A stretch of DNA of 62,043 nucleotides from an uncultured Prevotella sp. (GCA_944319815.1 CALUEX010000012.1:1-62043); one strand, 5' to 3'. Shown: positions 52,297 to 61,849, counted from the stretch's first letter. The notes: generated by a model from the sequence alone, not told the origin. A program made the numbers and translations.

Positions 52297-54156
52297 TTAT
52301 TTAATTTCCACATCGTCTACCAAACCAGCTGTCCACGTAAGGTCTACGCTAAGACCAAGTTCAAGACCAGGGGTGCGCAAGTCAGGGACACAGTTGTAAG
52401 CTTTCTTCAGGTTTGTTATTGTAACGTTTGCCGTAGTAAACTTGTCTTGCTCAAACACCTTTAAGATAGGAGTTTCACCTTTCTTATCCGAATTTGTTTC
52501 CGAACTCAGTGTTCCTACAAGATAGAACTTACCACCTACAGGTACAATACCGTCTATACCTGTAAATTCATCACCGCTGTTGTTCTCAAATTCAAGGGCG
52601 AAATTCACGGTTTTCGCTTGACTATCAGTGCCCTCTTCTGTTTCAAGTACAAGTGTCCGTGTCTTCAATCCCGAAGTACGGGTTACATAAACATCGTTCG
52701 TAGGAGTTGTCAAGTCCTTTATGTCAGCATCGTAGATTGTCATTTCTTCTGCACTTGCATTTGTTGCGAAATTCCAACCTACTTGTTTTTGGCCGCCAAT
52801 AAGCACGCCTGTGAGCTTGAAACCTTCACTTGGCAGAGTAACAATTTCATCATCATTATCTGTAATGGCAGCTTGACTGAATGCAGCATTAATATCCAAA
52901 CGGCTAACAGCATAGTTAATCACATCTTTCATTGCAATAGAACGTGTTTCAGCTGTAACTGAAGTACCACTTGTATATTTTCCAAGAATAGTAGCCCAGT
53001 TGTCCGTTCCATTATATGCACTTGACTGTGATTGGTTTGACGTTAAAATAGAAGTATTCACCCAGTAATAAAGTGAGGCTGGATAAGCATACTTATCCAA
53101 AGACGAAACATTAAGTCCTGTATTGCCTTCAGAATCCCAACTTGTAACATAAGACCATGCGTCACTTTCATATTTCACTTGCACAGCACCGTCTGGGAGG
53201 TCTATGTCATTCGGATAATCTTTTCCGTCGAAATTGCTTGCATACGCCAAAGTAATATTGGGATATGAGCCTGACGTGGTAAAGTTCGAGTTACCCGTGC
53301 CTGTAATAGCATTACGGATTGCTTCTTTCAATCCTGTATAAGAAGTTCCTTCAGAGACAGGACTGCTTGCATTCATTGCATTATAGAGGTCTTGCAATGC
53401 GAGACGTATGCTGTTTGCAGAACCAGCCTTGAGTTTCTTGAATTCATCAGCGTATGCAGCAAAAGGATTGTCTGCGCCTGTCTGGCTTATAAATGAACCG
53501 CCAGCTGTACCTTGAGCATTACCAACAGCCGTAAGAAGCCCTATCAAAGAATTTTTCTGATTGGTGTCATCCGACTGTGCAGACATTATGTTTTTCAAGT
53601 CAAAATGTATTGTTTGCACCTCTTCACCTTCTGTTAAGCCAGCCGTAACGTATGACGGTAGAAGTGCTCCGTTAACTTGGTCTGTAGACAACGAACCTAA
53701 ATCCGTCTTATCTTTAGCCTTGCCATAAAAAAGGAAAGCGTTAGTCTCTACGGGAATGTCAACATCTTCATAAAGTTTTGAGTTGCTGGCATCGATTAAA
53801 TCACCATTAGCATTGCCTTCATTTCCACCATTTATATCACCAAGTTGTATGGCATTAGCAAAAAAATTATCGGTGGCAACCACATCTGTTCCTGCAGAAG
53901 CTACTTTTATAGGTATAAGCTGAATATCAGACATTCCGCGGAATATCGGTGTCGCTTGTCCCTGCACAACATCTTGCCCCATACGTGTTGACTTTCCTGC
54001 ACGCGGAATATTGATGGCAAACTGCGTCTTGACGGTCTCTCCGTCGAACGTTGGGTTCTGCCCGCTTGTTATGTCGTCGTCAGACGAACAGGCGGTGAAG
54101 CCCATTGCCCCCGCGAGTGCTATCGCACCCGTGAAAGCGAACTTGTTTAAATTCAT
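52297..54156 (-). CDS. mfa1: Mfa1-family major fimbrial subunit
   Basis: A 619-residue fimbrillin, longer than the 560 or so of Porphyromonas gingivalis Mfa1. The signal peptide with lipobox GFTAC is followed by SSDDDITSGQNPTFDGETVK. The N-terminal strand (TQFAINIPRAGKSTRMGQDV) ends close to the Arg at which such precursors are cut by a gingipain-like protease. The typical region GMSDIQLIPIKVASAGTD follows, and the C-terminal part ends ELGLSVDLTWTAGLVDDVEI, which supplies the donor strand. It builds the fimbrial shaft. Start chosen at MNLNKFAFTGAIAL; an ATG 9 nt upstream is possible. Confidence 0.85.
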   Translation of the reverse strand: MNLNKFAFTGAIALAGAMGFTACSSDDDITSGQNPTFDGETVKTQFAINIPRAGKSTRMGQDVVQGQATPIFRGMSDIQLIPIKVASAGTDVVATDNFFANAIQLGDINGGNEGNANGDLIDASNSKLYEDVDIPVETNAFLFYGKAKDKTDLGSLSTDQVNGALLPSYVTAGLTEGEEVQTIHFDLKNIMSAQSDDTNQKNSLIGLLTAVGNAQGTAGGSFISQTGADNPFAAYADEFKKLKAGSANSIRLALQDLYNAMNASSPVSEGTSYTGLKEAIRNAITGTGNSNFTTSGSYPNITLAYASNFDGKDYPNDIDLPDGAVQVKYESDAWSYVTSWDSEGNTGLNVSSLDKYAYPASLYYWVNTSILTSNQSQSSAYNGTDNWATILGKYTSGTSVTAETRSIAMKDVINYAVSRLDINAAFSQAAITDNDDEIVTLPSEGFKLTGVLIGGQKQVGWNFATNASAEEMTIYDADIKDLTTPTNDVYVTRTSGLKTRTLVLETEEGTDSQAKTVNFALEFENNSGDEFTGIDGIVPVGGKFYLVGTLSSETNSDKKGETPILKVFEQDKFTTANVTITNLKKAYNCVPDLRTPGLELGLSVDLTWTAGLVDDVEIK

Positions 54157-54192
54157 CATAATCAATTAAGTTTAAAAAATTATAGGTTAATT

Positions 54193-55533
54193 TCATTTGC
54201 TTGCCTTTGCCGCCATCTGTGCTTCAGCCTGGCGGAGGTTCTCCTTGGCCTGCCGGTTGCCAACGCCTGCCGACTTGCGGAAATAAGACATGGCTGCATC
54301 CTCGTTGCCGGTCATGTAGAGGGCTACGCCGAGGGCGTTCCACGAACGCGGGTCGGCCTTGACTGTCAGCAGCATACGCTTGGCTTCGTCGTAACGTTCC
54401 TGCCGCAGCAGGGCTGTGGCGGCGTTGATGGTGCGCGCGGCGGTGTCAGGCACGTAGTCGTAGTAGATGCGCAGGTAGCCGGAGTTGCGCTGGTCTTTCA
54501 AGACATTTTCCTTCAAGTAGGCGTATGCCTTGCCGCCATCGAGGGCCTTGATGCGACGCTCGCGCCGGTCGGCATCCGGCTCGTTGTCGATAATATCGAG
54601 CAACAGGTCGCGCCATTCTGACTGTTCGTCGGCTATCTGGTCGCGCAGCTCGGTCCATGCCTCGCCCCCGTTGACGCACTCATAGAGGGAGTCAGGCGTG
54701 GGTACCCTGCCTTGGACGTACCGCCTTAGGGCCTCGGCACGCCGGCCGGCAAGCGCGCGGTTACGCTTTACCGGGCCTTCGACCGAAGCCAAGCCGATAA
54801 TCTGGATGACTTTCACCGTGGACGTGGTATCGGCCATGATGTCTCGCGTGATTGAGACTATGCGGTCAAGCGTAGGCCCGTTGTTGCGGAAGTCATGGCG
54901 AAGCTCCGACTTATCCAAGGGGAAGTGTACAACGAGTGCGCCTTTCTCCTTGCGCAGTATGCGCGTGTCGTCGTAAGGGCGGTATTTCGAGATGTGTTGG
55001 AGCACGGGATTGTCGCGTTCCAACTCGCCGGCCTTGCCCGTGTTGTCGGGCACGTCTGCCAGCACCGGACGGAACGGAGGTATGTAGATGAAGCTGCCGA
55101 CGGGAGCCTCGGCCAGCGGTATTACGTCGCAGCACCCCTCCTTGGTGCGGCTGACATCGAGATTGACCTTGCCAGCCCAAAGCCATGGATGGTCGGCCCG
55201 TGACAGGTTGACGGAATAACTGACTGGCTTGCCGGCTGACACCTCGTTGCCCTCGGCTGCATCCACCGTGCCGTAATAACGCTGCCGCTCAACGTAGCGC
55301 ATATTGCGCTTGCCGCGGAACACTGCCGGCGCGAGCCTCAATGTGTCGCCACAGCCGTCGGTCAGCATCGGCACGGCACGCACGGCATAGTCGCTGCCTA
55401 CGCTGTCGCCGTCGGCAAGGGTGAAAGCCAGGCTCAGGGCCGTGCTGTCCTGCCACTGCACGGAGACCGAAGGCTGCTGGGCCGAAGCCTTGCCGAAAGC
55501 GGCCAATAATAATATGGTAAGAAGTATTTTCAT
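54193..55533 (-). CDS. DUF3868 and OmpA-like outer-membrane protein, fimbrial operon
   Basis: A 446-residue exported protein. Signal peptide MKILLTILLLAAFGKASA. The first 170 residues are the DUF3868 beta-rich domain (PSVSVQWQDSTALSLAFTLA and on). An OmpA-like peptidoglycan-binding domain follows (about 205-280: VHFPLDKSELRHDFRNNGPT, then IIGLASVEGPVKRNRALAGR, with RAEALRRYV). TPR-like repeats end the protein (SWNALGVALYMTGNEDAAMS, YFRKSAGVGNRQAKENLRQA). In the Bacteroides fim and mfa loci such a protein precedes the major subunit. It probably supports the assembly base at the outer membrane. Confidence 0.85.
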   Translation of the reverse strand: MKILLTILLLAAFGKASAQQPSVSVQWQDSTALSLAFTLADGDSVGSDYAVRAVPMLTDGCGDTLRLAPAVFRGKRNMRYVERQRYYGTVDAAEGNEVSAGKPVSYSVNLSRADHPWLWAGKVNLDVSRTKEGCCDVIPLAEAPVGSFIYIPPFRPVLADVPDNTGKAGELERDNPVLQHISKYRPYDDTRILRKEKGALVVHFPLDKSELRHDFRNNGPTLDRIVSITRDIMADTTSTVKVIQIIGLASVEGPVKRNRALAGRRAEALRRYVQGRVPTPDSLYECVNGGEAWTELRDQIADEQSEWRDLLLDIIDNEPDADRRERRIKALDGGKAYAYLKENVLKDQRNSGYLRIYYDYVPDTAARTINAATALLRQERYDEAKRMLLTVKADPRSWNALGVALYMTGNEDAAMSYFRKSAGVGNRQAKENLRQAEAQMAAKASK

Positions 55534-55636
55534 AAATCGCTTTTTTATTTATCAAGACTTTATATTACAGACAAGGCTAACGGGCCCGGTAAACCACAAG
55601 GCCATAAGGCAACCGGACTTTTTCAATTCGCGCTTT

Positions 55637-56233
55637 TCACTTCAGGTAATACACCACCGAGACCGCGAGCTTAGTCGGCATGAAAAGGCTCTTGGTGTCT
55701 TCGCCGATTTTGCTGCCGCACACTTCGCACGCATACTTGGAATAATGCGTCAGCCCGTAACCGAGACCTACCACGGCCTCAACGCTCCAACGCTTGCCCG
55801 GAAGCATCCAGCTGTAACCGTAGACCAAGCCTACAGCCCCGAGGTCGCCCTGAAAGCGATGGTCGTCAAGTTCGGGAAAGATGCCGAACGGCAAGTTTAC
55901 CCCACCGGCATTATAATGCGAATAAAGAATATTGGCACCGATGAAATGACCCGAATAAGGGGCGCAAAGCCAGTAGCGGGCTTCGGGTTGCACAACGATG
56001 TGCTTCAGTTTCTTGTTGTCGGAAAAGGTAAAAGGATTCCATCCTGCCGAAAAGTCCAAAGTCCACTTCTTCGACAGGCGCGTCTCTATTCCCGCATTAA
56101 ACGTTGCCGTGGCTAAATACAATACATTGCTCTTGATAGCGGTACGTTGCGCATGAAGCACCGACGAGTGCATAACAAAAACCAACATTAATACTAAAGC
56201 CTTAAAACACCTATTTATATAATACAACATCAC
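55637..56233 (-). CDS. DUF3575 outer-membrane beta-barrel, first gene of the fimbrial operon
   Basis: A 198-residue protein with signal peptide (FKALVLMLVFVMHSSVLHAQ). The body (RTAIKSNVLYLATATFNAGI, ETRLSKKWTLDFSAGWNPFT, then VVQPEARYWLCAPYSGHFIG) is the DUF3575 barrel. DUF3575 and DUF3868 proteins regularly come together at the head of Mfa1/FimB loci. It may form or support the outer-membrane platform. A -7 element at 56252-56259 lies just before the start. Confidence 0.85.
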   Translation of the reverse strand: MMLYYINRCFKALVLMLVFVMHSSVLHAQRTAIKSNVLYLATATFNAGIETRLSKKWTLDFSAGWNPFTFSDNKKLKHIVVQPEARYWLCAPYSGHFIGANILYSHYNAGGVNLPFGIFPELDDHRFQGDLGAVGLVYGYSWMLPGKRWSVEAVVGLGYGLTHYSKYACEVCGSKIGEDTKSLFMPTKLAVSVVYYLK

Positions 56234-56251
56234 AAAATATCTTAATCATTC

Positions 56252-56259
56252 CAAAAGTA
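56252..56259 (-). promoter_or_regulatory. -7 element of the fimbrial operon
   Basis: TACTTTTG on the minus strand, 19 nt before the DUF3575 ATG. The upstream element is not clear. A run of seven C residues lies about 65 nt further upstream (near 56325-56331). Confidence 0.5.
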
Positions 56260-56427
56260 AAGCAACTCTCATTCCATTTTACGCTTCAAAAATAAGAATA
56301 TTTTTGTAAAAGTACAAAAAATCACCCCCCCCTGTTAACAATTATTAGCGTTTCAATTATAAAATTTTAAGTATTAACAAACCATACAGGACATGAGGTT
56401 TTGCAATATGCGGCAAACGACAATGCG

Positions 56428-56484
56428 AAAGACGGCAAACGGCATGGTAAAAGATGCTCTTTTACCATGCCGTTTGCCGTCTTT
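56428..56484. terminator. Perfect 27-bp terminator hairpin after trmB
   Basis: AAAGACGGCAAACGGCATGG and the next seven bases (to 56454) pair exactly with 56458-56484 around a 3-nt loop. It begins 76 nt after the trmB stop codon (minus strand). A second copy of the arm (GCGGCAAACGACAATGCG, 56410-56427) precedes it, so the hairpin is part of a larger repeat cluster. The remainder of 56260-56559 has no gene. Confidence 0.75.
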
Positions 56485-56559
56485 CACATGACGCTACGTA
56501 ACCAACAAAAAAACACTGCGGCCACAAACAACTAAGTGTTCCCGACCGCAGCCTTCCTG

Positions 56560-57330
56560 TTATTTCCTCGCAGCCACCCCGCTTCTTCCCGAACGCTTGT
56601 AACTGCGATAATCGTCCACCGGGATTTCTACCCCCGACTCTGTTAGCGTAACCGCTCTCGGAAGGCGGAATTTCATGTAACGTATGTTGAGCCCACGCTC
56701 TATCCATTGGCTCTCGTAATATGTCTGGATGGAAAGTATGCGGCGTGTTTCGTCGTCGATTGACGTGTCATGATACAAGTCCTCGGTGCTGAACACCAAC
56801 GGAAGATGGTTGTGCTCCACCATGATGGACGTGTAGGTAAAAAGGAAATTGCTGTCAGTCTTGACGTGTATGATGCCTCCGTCTACAAGGAAGCGGCGGT
56901 AACGCTCCATGAAATACGTGCTCGTAAGGCGCTTGCGCACGTTTTTCATCTGCGGGTCACTGAACGTCAGCCATATTTCCTGCACCTCGCCGTCTGCGAA
57001 AAAGCGGTCGATGAGTTCAATGTTGGTACGCAGGAAAGCCACATTCTTCAAGCCCTCGGCAAGTGCCTGGGTAGCACCCGACCACATACGCGCACCCTTT
57101 ATGTCCACTCCGATGAAGTTAACGTCAGGAAACAGACGGGCCAGCCCTACGGCATACTCGCCCCTGCCGCACCCCAACTCAAGCACGATGGGGTTGGAAT
57201 TATGGAAATACATATCGCGCCAATGGCCCTTCATCTCGAACGGCACGTTCTCAATAACAGAATACGGATACTCAAAAACATTCTCGTAACGCGCCATGTC
57301 GGCGAACTTTGCCAGCTTACCCTTACCCAC
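56560..57330 (-). CDS. trmB: tRNA (guanine-N7-)-methyltransferase
   Basis: A 256-residue SAM-dependent enzyme making m7G at position 46 of tRNA. The SAM-binding motif [20 protein letters not shown] and the following [15 protein letters not shown] are clear. [12 protein letters not shown] and [20 protein letters not shown] hold the conserved DPx-loop, and [13 protein letters not shown] follows. N- and C-terminal extensions ([20 protein letters not shown]) are as in other Bacteroidetes. Confidence 0.92.
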   Translation of the reverse strand: MGKGKLAKFADMARYENVFEYPYSVIENVPFEMKGHWRDMYFHNSNPIVLELGCGRGEYAVGLARLFPDVNFIGVDIKGARMWSGATQALAEGLKNVAFLRTNIELIDRFFADGEVQEIWLTFSDPQMKNVRKRLTSTYFMERYRRFLVDGGIIHVKTDSNFLFTYTSIMVEHNHLPLVFSTEDLYHDTSIDDETRRILSIQTYYESQWIERGLNIRYMKFRLPRAVTLTESGVEIPVDDYRSYKRSGRSGVAARK

Positions 57331-57369
57331 TTTTAAATAAAAAGATTAAAGTATATATAATTAAAAACC

Positions 57370-57445
57370 AAGAGTTAAGGATTAAGAAAATATGCAATGA
57401 GCACAAAACACCGCATAAAGCATATTTTCTTAATCCTTAACTCTT
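57370..57445 (-). terminator. Terminator hairpin after ilvE (AT-rich repeat family)
   Basis: Perfect 26-bp arms (57370-57395 and 57420-57445) with the core TTAAGAAAATATGC and a 24-nt loop. It starts 11 nt after the ilvE stop codon. This is the clearest copy of the family found also at 19752, 25740 and 36351. Confidence 0.78.
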
Positions 57446-57455
57446 AATCCGTCAC

Positions 57456-58478
57456 TTATTCAATTACCACTTTCGTCCATCCGTGTACGTCAGGCTCGAT
57501 GCCATACTGGATGTTACGCAGCTTGTTGTAGAGCTTCGTGCTGATAGGCCCGGGCTTCCCGTCCTTGCTGAACACGTAGCTCTTGCCGCCCTCAAGGTCG
57601 TCAATCTTCGAGATAGGACTTATCACGGCAGCCGTACCACAGGCACCGGCCTCCTCGAATGTAGCAAGCTCCTCCTCGGGGATTTGGCGGCGTTCAACCT
57701 TCATGCCCATATCTTCGGCAAGCTGCATCAGGCTCTTGTTTGTGATGCTCGGCAGTATGCTGGTAGACTTCGGCGTAACGTAAGTGTTGTCCTTGATGCC
57801 GAAGAAGTTGGCAGCACCACACTCGTCCATGTACTTCTTTTCCTTGGCGTCGAGGTAGAACTCGCAAGCATAGCCAAGGTCATGCGCCTTCTTGTTGGCA
57901 CGGAGAGAAGCGGCGTAGTTGCCACCCACCTTATATATACCCGTCCCAAGCGGGGCCGAACGGTCGTATTCACGGATGATGACATACGGATTGGTTGCGA
58001 AACCACCCTTGAAATACGGCCCTACGGGAGTAACGAATATCATGAACATATATTCAGAGGCAGGATGGACACCCACTTGGGCTGACATACCGACGAGAAG
58101 AGGACGTATATATAAGGTAGCCCCGCTCTCGTAAGTCGGGATGTAGTCCTGGTTCAGGCGCACAACCTTTGTCACCATTTCCTCGAACAACTCCGTGGAG
58201 ACCTCCGGCATGAGTATTCCGCGGCACGTGCTCTGCAAGCGCGCGGCATTCTCATCCATACGGAACACGCGCACCTTGCCGTCCGGGCAACGGTAGGCCT
58301 TGAGCCCCTCGAAGGCTTCCTGCCCGTAATGCAGGCAAGTGGCAGCCATGTGCATCTTGATATATTCGTCAGAACAAACTTCTATCTCTCCCCATTTGCC
58401 GTCGCGATAATAGCAACGCACGTTGTAGTCGGTCGGAATGTAACCGAAAGGCAATTTAGCCCAATCCAGATTTTTCAT
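57456..58478 (-). CDS. ilvE: Branched-chain amino acid aminotransferase
   Basis: A 340-residue class IV PLP enzyme that carries out the last step of leucine, isoleucine and valine synthesis. PLP-binding Lys lies in GGNYAASLRANKKAHDLGYA; GTAAVISPISKIDDLEGGKS and GILMPEVSTELFEE are typical of the BCAT-2 group, as are YIRPLLVGMSAQVGVHPASE and the C-terminal NIQYGIEPDVHGWTKVV. Single gene with its own promoter and terminator. Confidence 0.94.
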   Translation of the reverse strand: MKNLDWAKLPFGYIPTDYNVRCYYRDGKWGEIEVCSDEYIKMHMAATCLHYGQEAFEGLKAYRCPDGKVRVFRMDENAARLQSTCRGILMPEVSTELFEEMVTKVVRLNQDYIPTYESGATLYIRPLLVGMSAQVGVHPASEYMFMIFVTPVGPYFKGGFATNPYVIIREYDRSAPLGTGIYKVGGNYAASLRANKKAHDLGYACEFYLDAKEKKYMDECGAANFFGIKDNTYVTPKSTSILPSITNKSLMQLAEDMGMKVERRQIPEEELATFEEAGACGTAAVISPISKIDDLEGGKSYVFSKDGKPGPISTKLYNKLRNIQYGIEPDVHGWTKVVIE

Positions 58479-58509
58479 AATTCGATTTTTAAAGTTATGT
58501 TTATTGTTG

Positions 58510-58517
58510 CAAAAGTA
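58510..58517 (-). promoter_or_regulatory. -7 element for ilvE
   Basis: TACTTTTG on the minus strand, 32 nt before the ilvE ATG. An unpaired copy of the AT-rich repeat arm (58531-58570) lies in the upstream region. Confidence 0.5.
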
Positions 58518-58634
58518 ACAAATATCTTGGAAAGAATTAAGAGTTAAGAGTTAAGATTTAAGAAAATATGGATTGCAGCGTGTTTTCTGCCTGCAATAAT
58601 GCTACAAATCGTGCATTCTTCCAGTCAAAGAGGC

Positions 58635-58814
58635 TTAATCTTTCTTCAACACCTCCTTGATGTCCTCGTCAGCCTTGGCCAGCTTATCCTTGCATAGCTT
58701 TATCAACTGCTGGGCCTTCTTGAGTTGTTTGCCCAGGCTGTCAATGTCGAGTTCGTCGCTTTCTACTTTCGACACGATGTCCTCAAGTTGTTTTAACGCT
58801 TCTTCGTAAGTCAT
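58635..58814 (-). CDS. xseB: Exodeoxyribonuclease VII small subunit
   Basis: A 59-residue protein. The opening MTYEEALKQLEDIVSKVESD is the family hallmark, followed by ELDIDSLGKQLKKAQQLIKL and a helical Lys/Glu-rich end. XseB subunits bind XseA in the complex that degrades single-stranded DNA into oligonucleotides. The stop is at 58635-58637 and the ATG at 58812-58814. It is downstream of xseA by 89 nt in the same direction. Confidence 0.9.
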   Translation of the reverse strand: MTYEEALKQLEDIVSKVESDELDIDSLGKQLKKAQQLIKLCKDKLAKADEDIKEVLKKD

Positions 58815-58903
58815 TGCCTATTATATTATAAGATGAAAAATCATGTACCACAAATATCCAGCACATTCATGGACTGTATCGGTTTTACGGATTGCCATCC
58901 ATA

Positions 58904-60196
58904 TCACACGATTACCGACTTGGCCTTGCCCTCTCCGAACATCGTCTCTATAACGTCGCCGGGCTTCAAGCCGGCAGCGGAGCGAACGGCATGGCCGTCG
59001 TGCACCGTTATTGAATATCCGCGCTTCAGGATATGTGCCGGGTCGGCAGCGGCAACACGCTGTGAGAGAAGTTCAAGGCGATGGTGCTCGGACATCAATC
59101 GGCGGGAAAGGGCCGGCTGGAGGGCTGCCCCTATGGCGTCCAGGCGGTTGCCGGCGGCGACAAGACGGGCGGCAGCCGACGAGCGCAAGCGGGCAGCAAG
59201 ACCGTCGATGAACGCCTCCTGGCGCGTCCTGACGAGAGAGAACAGCACGGTTATACGTTCCGAGACACGCTCAAGGCGCAGGCGCTCATAATCCATGCGG
59301 CGGCCCAAGGCTACCGTCAGGGCTGCCCGTGCTGCCTCTATACGGTCGGATGTACGCTTCAGGTTGTCTATAAGAAACGCGGCGGCGGCCGTCGGAGTCT
59401 TGGCGCGTGTGTGGGCAACCATGTCGAGCACGGACTCGTCGCGCTCATGGCCTATGCCCGTCACGACAGGCAACGGGAAGTTGGCTACGTTCTCGGCAAG
59501 CGCAAGAGAGTCAAAAGCCGAGAGGTCGCTCGTGGCCCCGCCTCCACGTATTATTACCACGCAATCAAAGGCGTCGAGGTCGGCATTGACCGCATCAAGG
59601 GCTGATATTATGCTGGCTTCGGTGCGCGCGCCCTGCATAATGGCAGGGAAGAGCGTCACGCTGAAGTCAAAGCCATAAGAGTTTGTGGCCAGCTGGTTGC
59701 AGAAATCCCCGTAACCGGCCGCCGTGTCCGCCGAAACCACGGCCACGCGGTTGGCAAACGGCGAGAGGCGCAGCTCCTTGTTGAGGTCGAACACGCCTTC
59801 GGCCTTCAACTTCAAGATGGTCTCCTGGCGGCGGCGCGCCATGTCGCCAAGGGTAAAAGTAGGGTCGATGTCGGTGACAATCCACGAGAAACCGTAGTTT
59901 TCATGAAACTGGGCATGGACTTGCAGCAGCACCTTCATGCCCTGACGGAGGCTCTCGCCGGTGACGCGCTCGAAGTGGGGACGCACCAAAGCCCACGACG
60001 AACGCCAGCACTTGGCCGACGCCCGCGCCACGGGCACCGCCCCGGCCTCGTCTTTCTGCACAAGCTCCATATAGCAATGGCCGCCCCGCTCGCGCACCTC
60101 CGACAGCTCTGCCTCAACCCAGTAATCACCGGGCATGGCAAGCTCCAACGTCTCACGGACAAGAGAGTTAAGGTCGAAAAGGGTTAAATGTGGCAT
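58904..60196 (-). CDS. xseA: Exodeoxyribonuclease VII large subunit
   Basis: A 430-residue nuclease subunit. The N-terminal OB fold (about 1-100) contains FDLNSLVRETLELAMPGDYW and CYMELVQKDEAG. The catalytic domain holds RVAVVSADTAAGYGDFCNQL, VIIRGGGATSDLSAFDSLAL and PVVTGIGHERDESVLDMVAH. The long coiled coil (about 290-385) leads to RGYSITVHDGHAVRSAAGLK. With XseB it digests single-stranded DNA in repair. Confidence 0.94.
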   Translation of the reverse strand: MPHLTLFDLNSLVRETLELAMPGDYWVEAELSEVRERGGHCYMELVQKDEAGAVPVARASAKCWRSSWALVRPHFERVTGESLRQGMKVLLQVHAQFHENYGFSWIVTDIDPTFTLGDMARRRQETILKLKAEGVFDLNKELRLSPFANRVAVVSADTAAGYGDFCNQLATNSYGFDFSVTLFPAIMQGARTEASIISALDAVNADLDAFDCVVIIRGGGATSDLSAFDSLALAENVANFPLPVVTGIGHERDESVLDMVAHTRAKTPTAAAAFLIDNLKRTSDRIEAARAALTVALGRRMDYERLRLERVSERITVLFSLVRTRQEAFIDGLAARLRSSAAARLVAAGNRLDAIGAALQPALSRRLMSEHHRLELLSQRVAAADPAHILKRGYSITVHDGHAVRSAAGLKPGDVIETMFGEGKAKSVIV

Positions 60197-60260
60197 GGCG
60201 TATAGTTTTTAGCGGACTTAACGGACGTAGAACCGTATAATCCGCCGTGCGTTTTTACCG

Positions 60261-61676
60261 TCATTTCTTCAGTTCTCCATTCCCGTCTATCACCGCTTTC
60301 CAGAAATCGGGCACCCCGTAACCATATATATTGTCAGGCGTGGCGTAATTGGAAGAGCAGCGACGCACGAGGGCTATTATGTCACGCGCCGTGGCGTATG
60401 GCAAGGCCTGCCAAAGACACGCCACCATGCCGGCCACCAAAGGAGCCGAGAACGACGTGCCGACGTCGCGGATTATCGTGCCCCGGCCCGTAATAACGGC
60501 TGCCGGACTGCCAAGGGCCATGACGTCCGGCTTTATGCGCCCGTCCGCCGTAGGGCCGATACTGCTGAAAGCCGCGTTGCGCAAGTCTGGCGTCACCGCC
60601 CCTACCGTGATTATCTCGTCGGCGTCTGCCGGCACATTGATTTTCTTCCACGACGCCATGCCGTCGTTGCCGGCACTGCTGACGAGCACTATGCCCTTGC
60701 CGGCAAGCATTGAGGCCGTGCGTGAAATAAGGGCGGTATGCCCGTCAAGCTGGCTCAGCTTATAGTTATACTTAGGGTCGTCGAAGGAATGGAAGCCGAG
60801 TGAGCTGCTGATAATGTCTACCCCCACGCTGTCGGCAAACTCGGCGGCAGCGGCCCAATAGTCTTCTTCTACAGGATATTCTGACGAGCTGTCCTCGCAG
60901 CGCAACAACCAGAAGGAGGCGTCGGGAGCCGTTCCCACGAAGACCTCGGGCTGGTTGACCCCTATTACCGACAGCACCTTGGTGCCGTGCTCCATCTCCT
61001 TAAACACGTCGGTAGACTGAGGCACGACAAAGTCATGGCTGCCGATTACGTCTATCACCTTCATGCAGGGTATGCAATCGGCGTTCATGAAGCCCCCGTC
61101 AAGCACGGCTATTGTCATGCCGCGCCCCGTAAGGCCATGGCGGTGGAGCCGCTGGCCGCTAAGCATGGACACCTGTTGGAAGGTCACGCCGTAAGGCGTC
61201 TGGCGTATGGAGTCCCACTGGTTAAACTCCGTATGGTAACGCGCCCTTTGCGGCGACACGCTAATGGAGTCAGGCGACACCCACACCTCACGCAAGTCCT
61301 TGACGCAAGACAGCGACAACACACTGTCGAGCAGCGAAAGGTCTGTGGTGCGCACGAGCGCAGTGTTGTTCCACTTGCTTACGCCTACCACGTCAACGCC
61401 AGTCGAGCGGATGTCAGAGAGGTACGCCGGATTGACGGGAAGGTCGGTCGAGTCGAGCTGGAGATGCTGCCTGTTGCGGCGCTCTATGGCCTTGGCCGAC
61501 AGGAAACGGGCCGGCCTGTCAAGGCTGAAAGGCGTGCCGTGCTTGTCAGTGAGGGCAACGCGGAAGATATACGTCTTGTCGCCCGGATACTTCACCTTGC
61601 GCACAGGCTCGGCCGGACGGGCACTGACAGCGGGCGCGATGACAAGCAACAGCAATATCGACAGCAATAATTTCAT
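60261..61676 (-). CDS. Subtilisin-like serine protease (S8 family), exported
   Basis: A 471-residue protease starting MKLLLSILLLLVIAPAVSAR, a clear signal peptide. The catalytic Asp lies in TIAVLDGGF (about 191), the His in MEHGTKVLSV (about 229) and the Ser in GTSFSAPLVAGMVACLWQAL (about 410), with the oxyanion Asn in LVSSAGNDG. The start MKLLL is preferred because the -7 element at 61722-61729 covers the upstream alternative at 61724. No C-terminal sorting domain is visible. Substrates unknown. Confidence 0.88.
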   Translation of the reverse strand: MKLLLSILLLLVIAPAVSARPAEPVRKVKYPGDKTYIFRVALTDKHGTPFSLDRPARFLSAKAIERRNRQHLQLDSTDLPVNPAYLSDIRSTGVDVVGVSKWNNTALVRTTDLSLLDSVLSLSCVKDLREVWVSPDSISVSPQRARYHTEFNQWDSIRQTPYGVTFQQVSMLSGQRLHRHGLTGRGMTIAVLDGGFMNADCIPCMKVIDVIGSHDFVVPQSTDVFKEMEHGTKVLSVIGVNQPEVFVGTAPDASFWLLRCEDSSSEYPVEEDYWAAAAEFADSVGVDIISSSLGFHSFDDPKYNYKLSQLDGHTALISRTASMLAGKGIVLVSSAGNDGMASWKKINVPADADEIITVGAVTPDLRNAAFSSIGPTADGRIKPDVMALGSPAAVITGRGTIIRDVGTSFSAPLVAGMVACLWQALPYATARDIIALVRRCSSNYATPDNIYGYGVPDFWKAVIDGNGELKK

Positions 61677-61721
61677 CTGTAAGTAAAGGGGTTTGTAGGC
61701 ATAAAAACACAAAGGTGAGTG

Positions 61722-61729
61722 CAAAGATA
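61722..61729 (-). promoter_or_regulatory. -7 element for the S8 protease gene
   Basis: TATCTTTG on the minus strand with a TTTG at 61747-61750 after a 17-nt spacer, shorter than usual. It lies 46 nt before the chosen ATG. Confidence 0.5.
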
Positions 61730-61849
61730 GCGCATTTTGGCGTAAACAAAAAGGATAAAAACCAAAAAAACGAACACTGAACTCGCCACAAGGCGCTGTT
61801 CACGGCGAAGGCAACTGGCAACAATCGCATAACACATTGACTGTCAACA

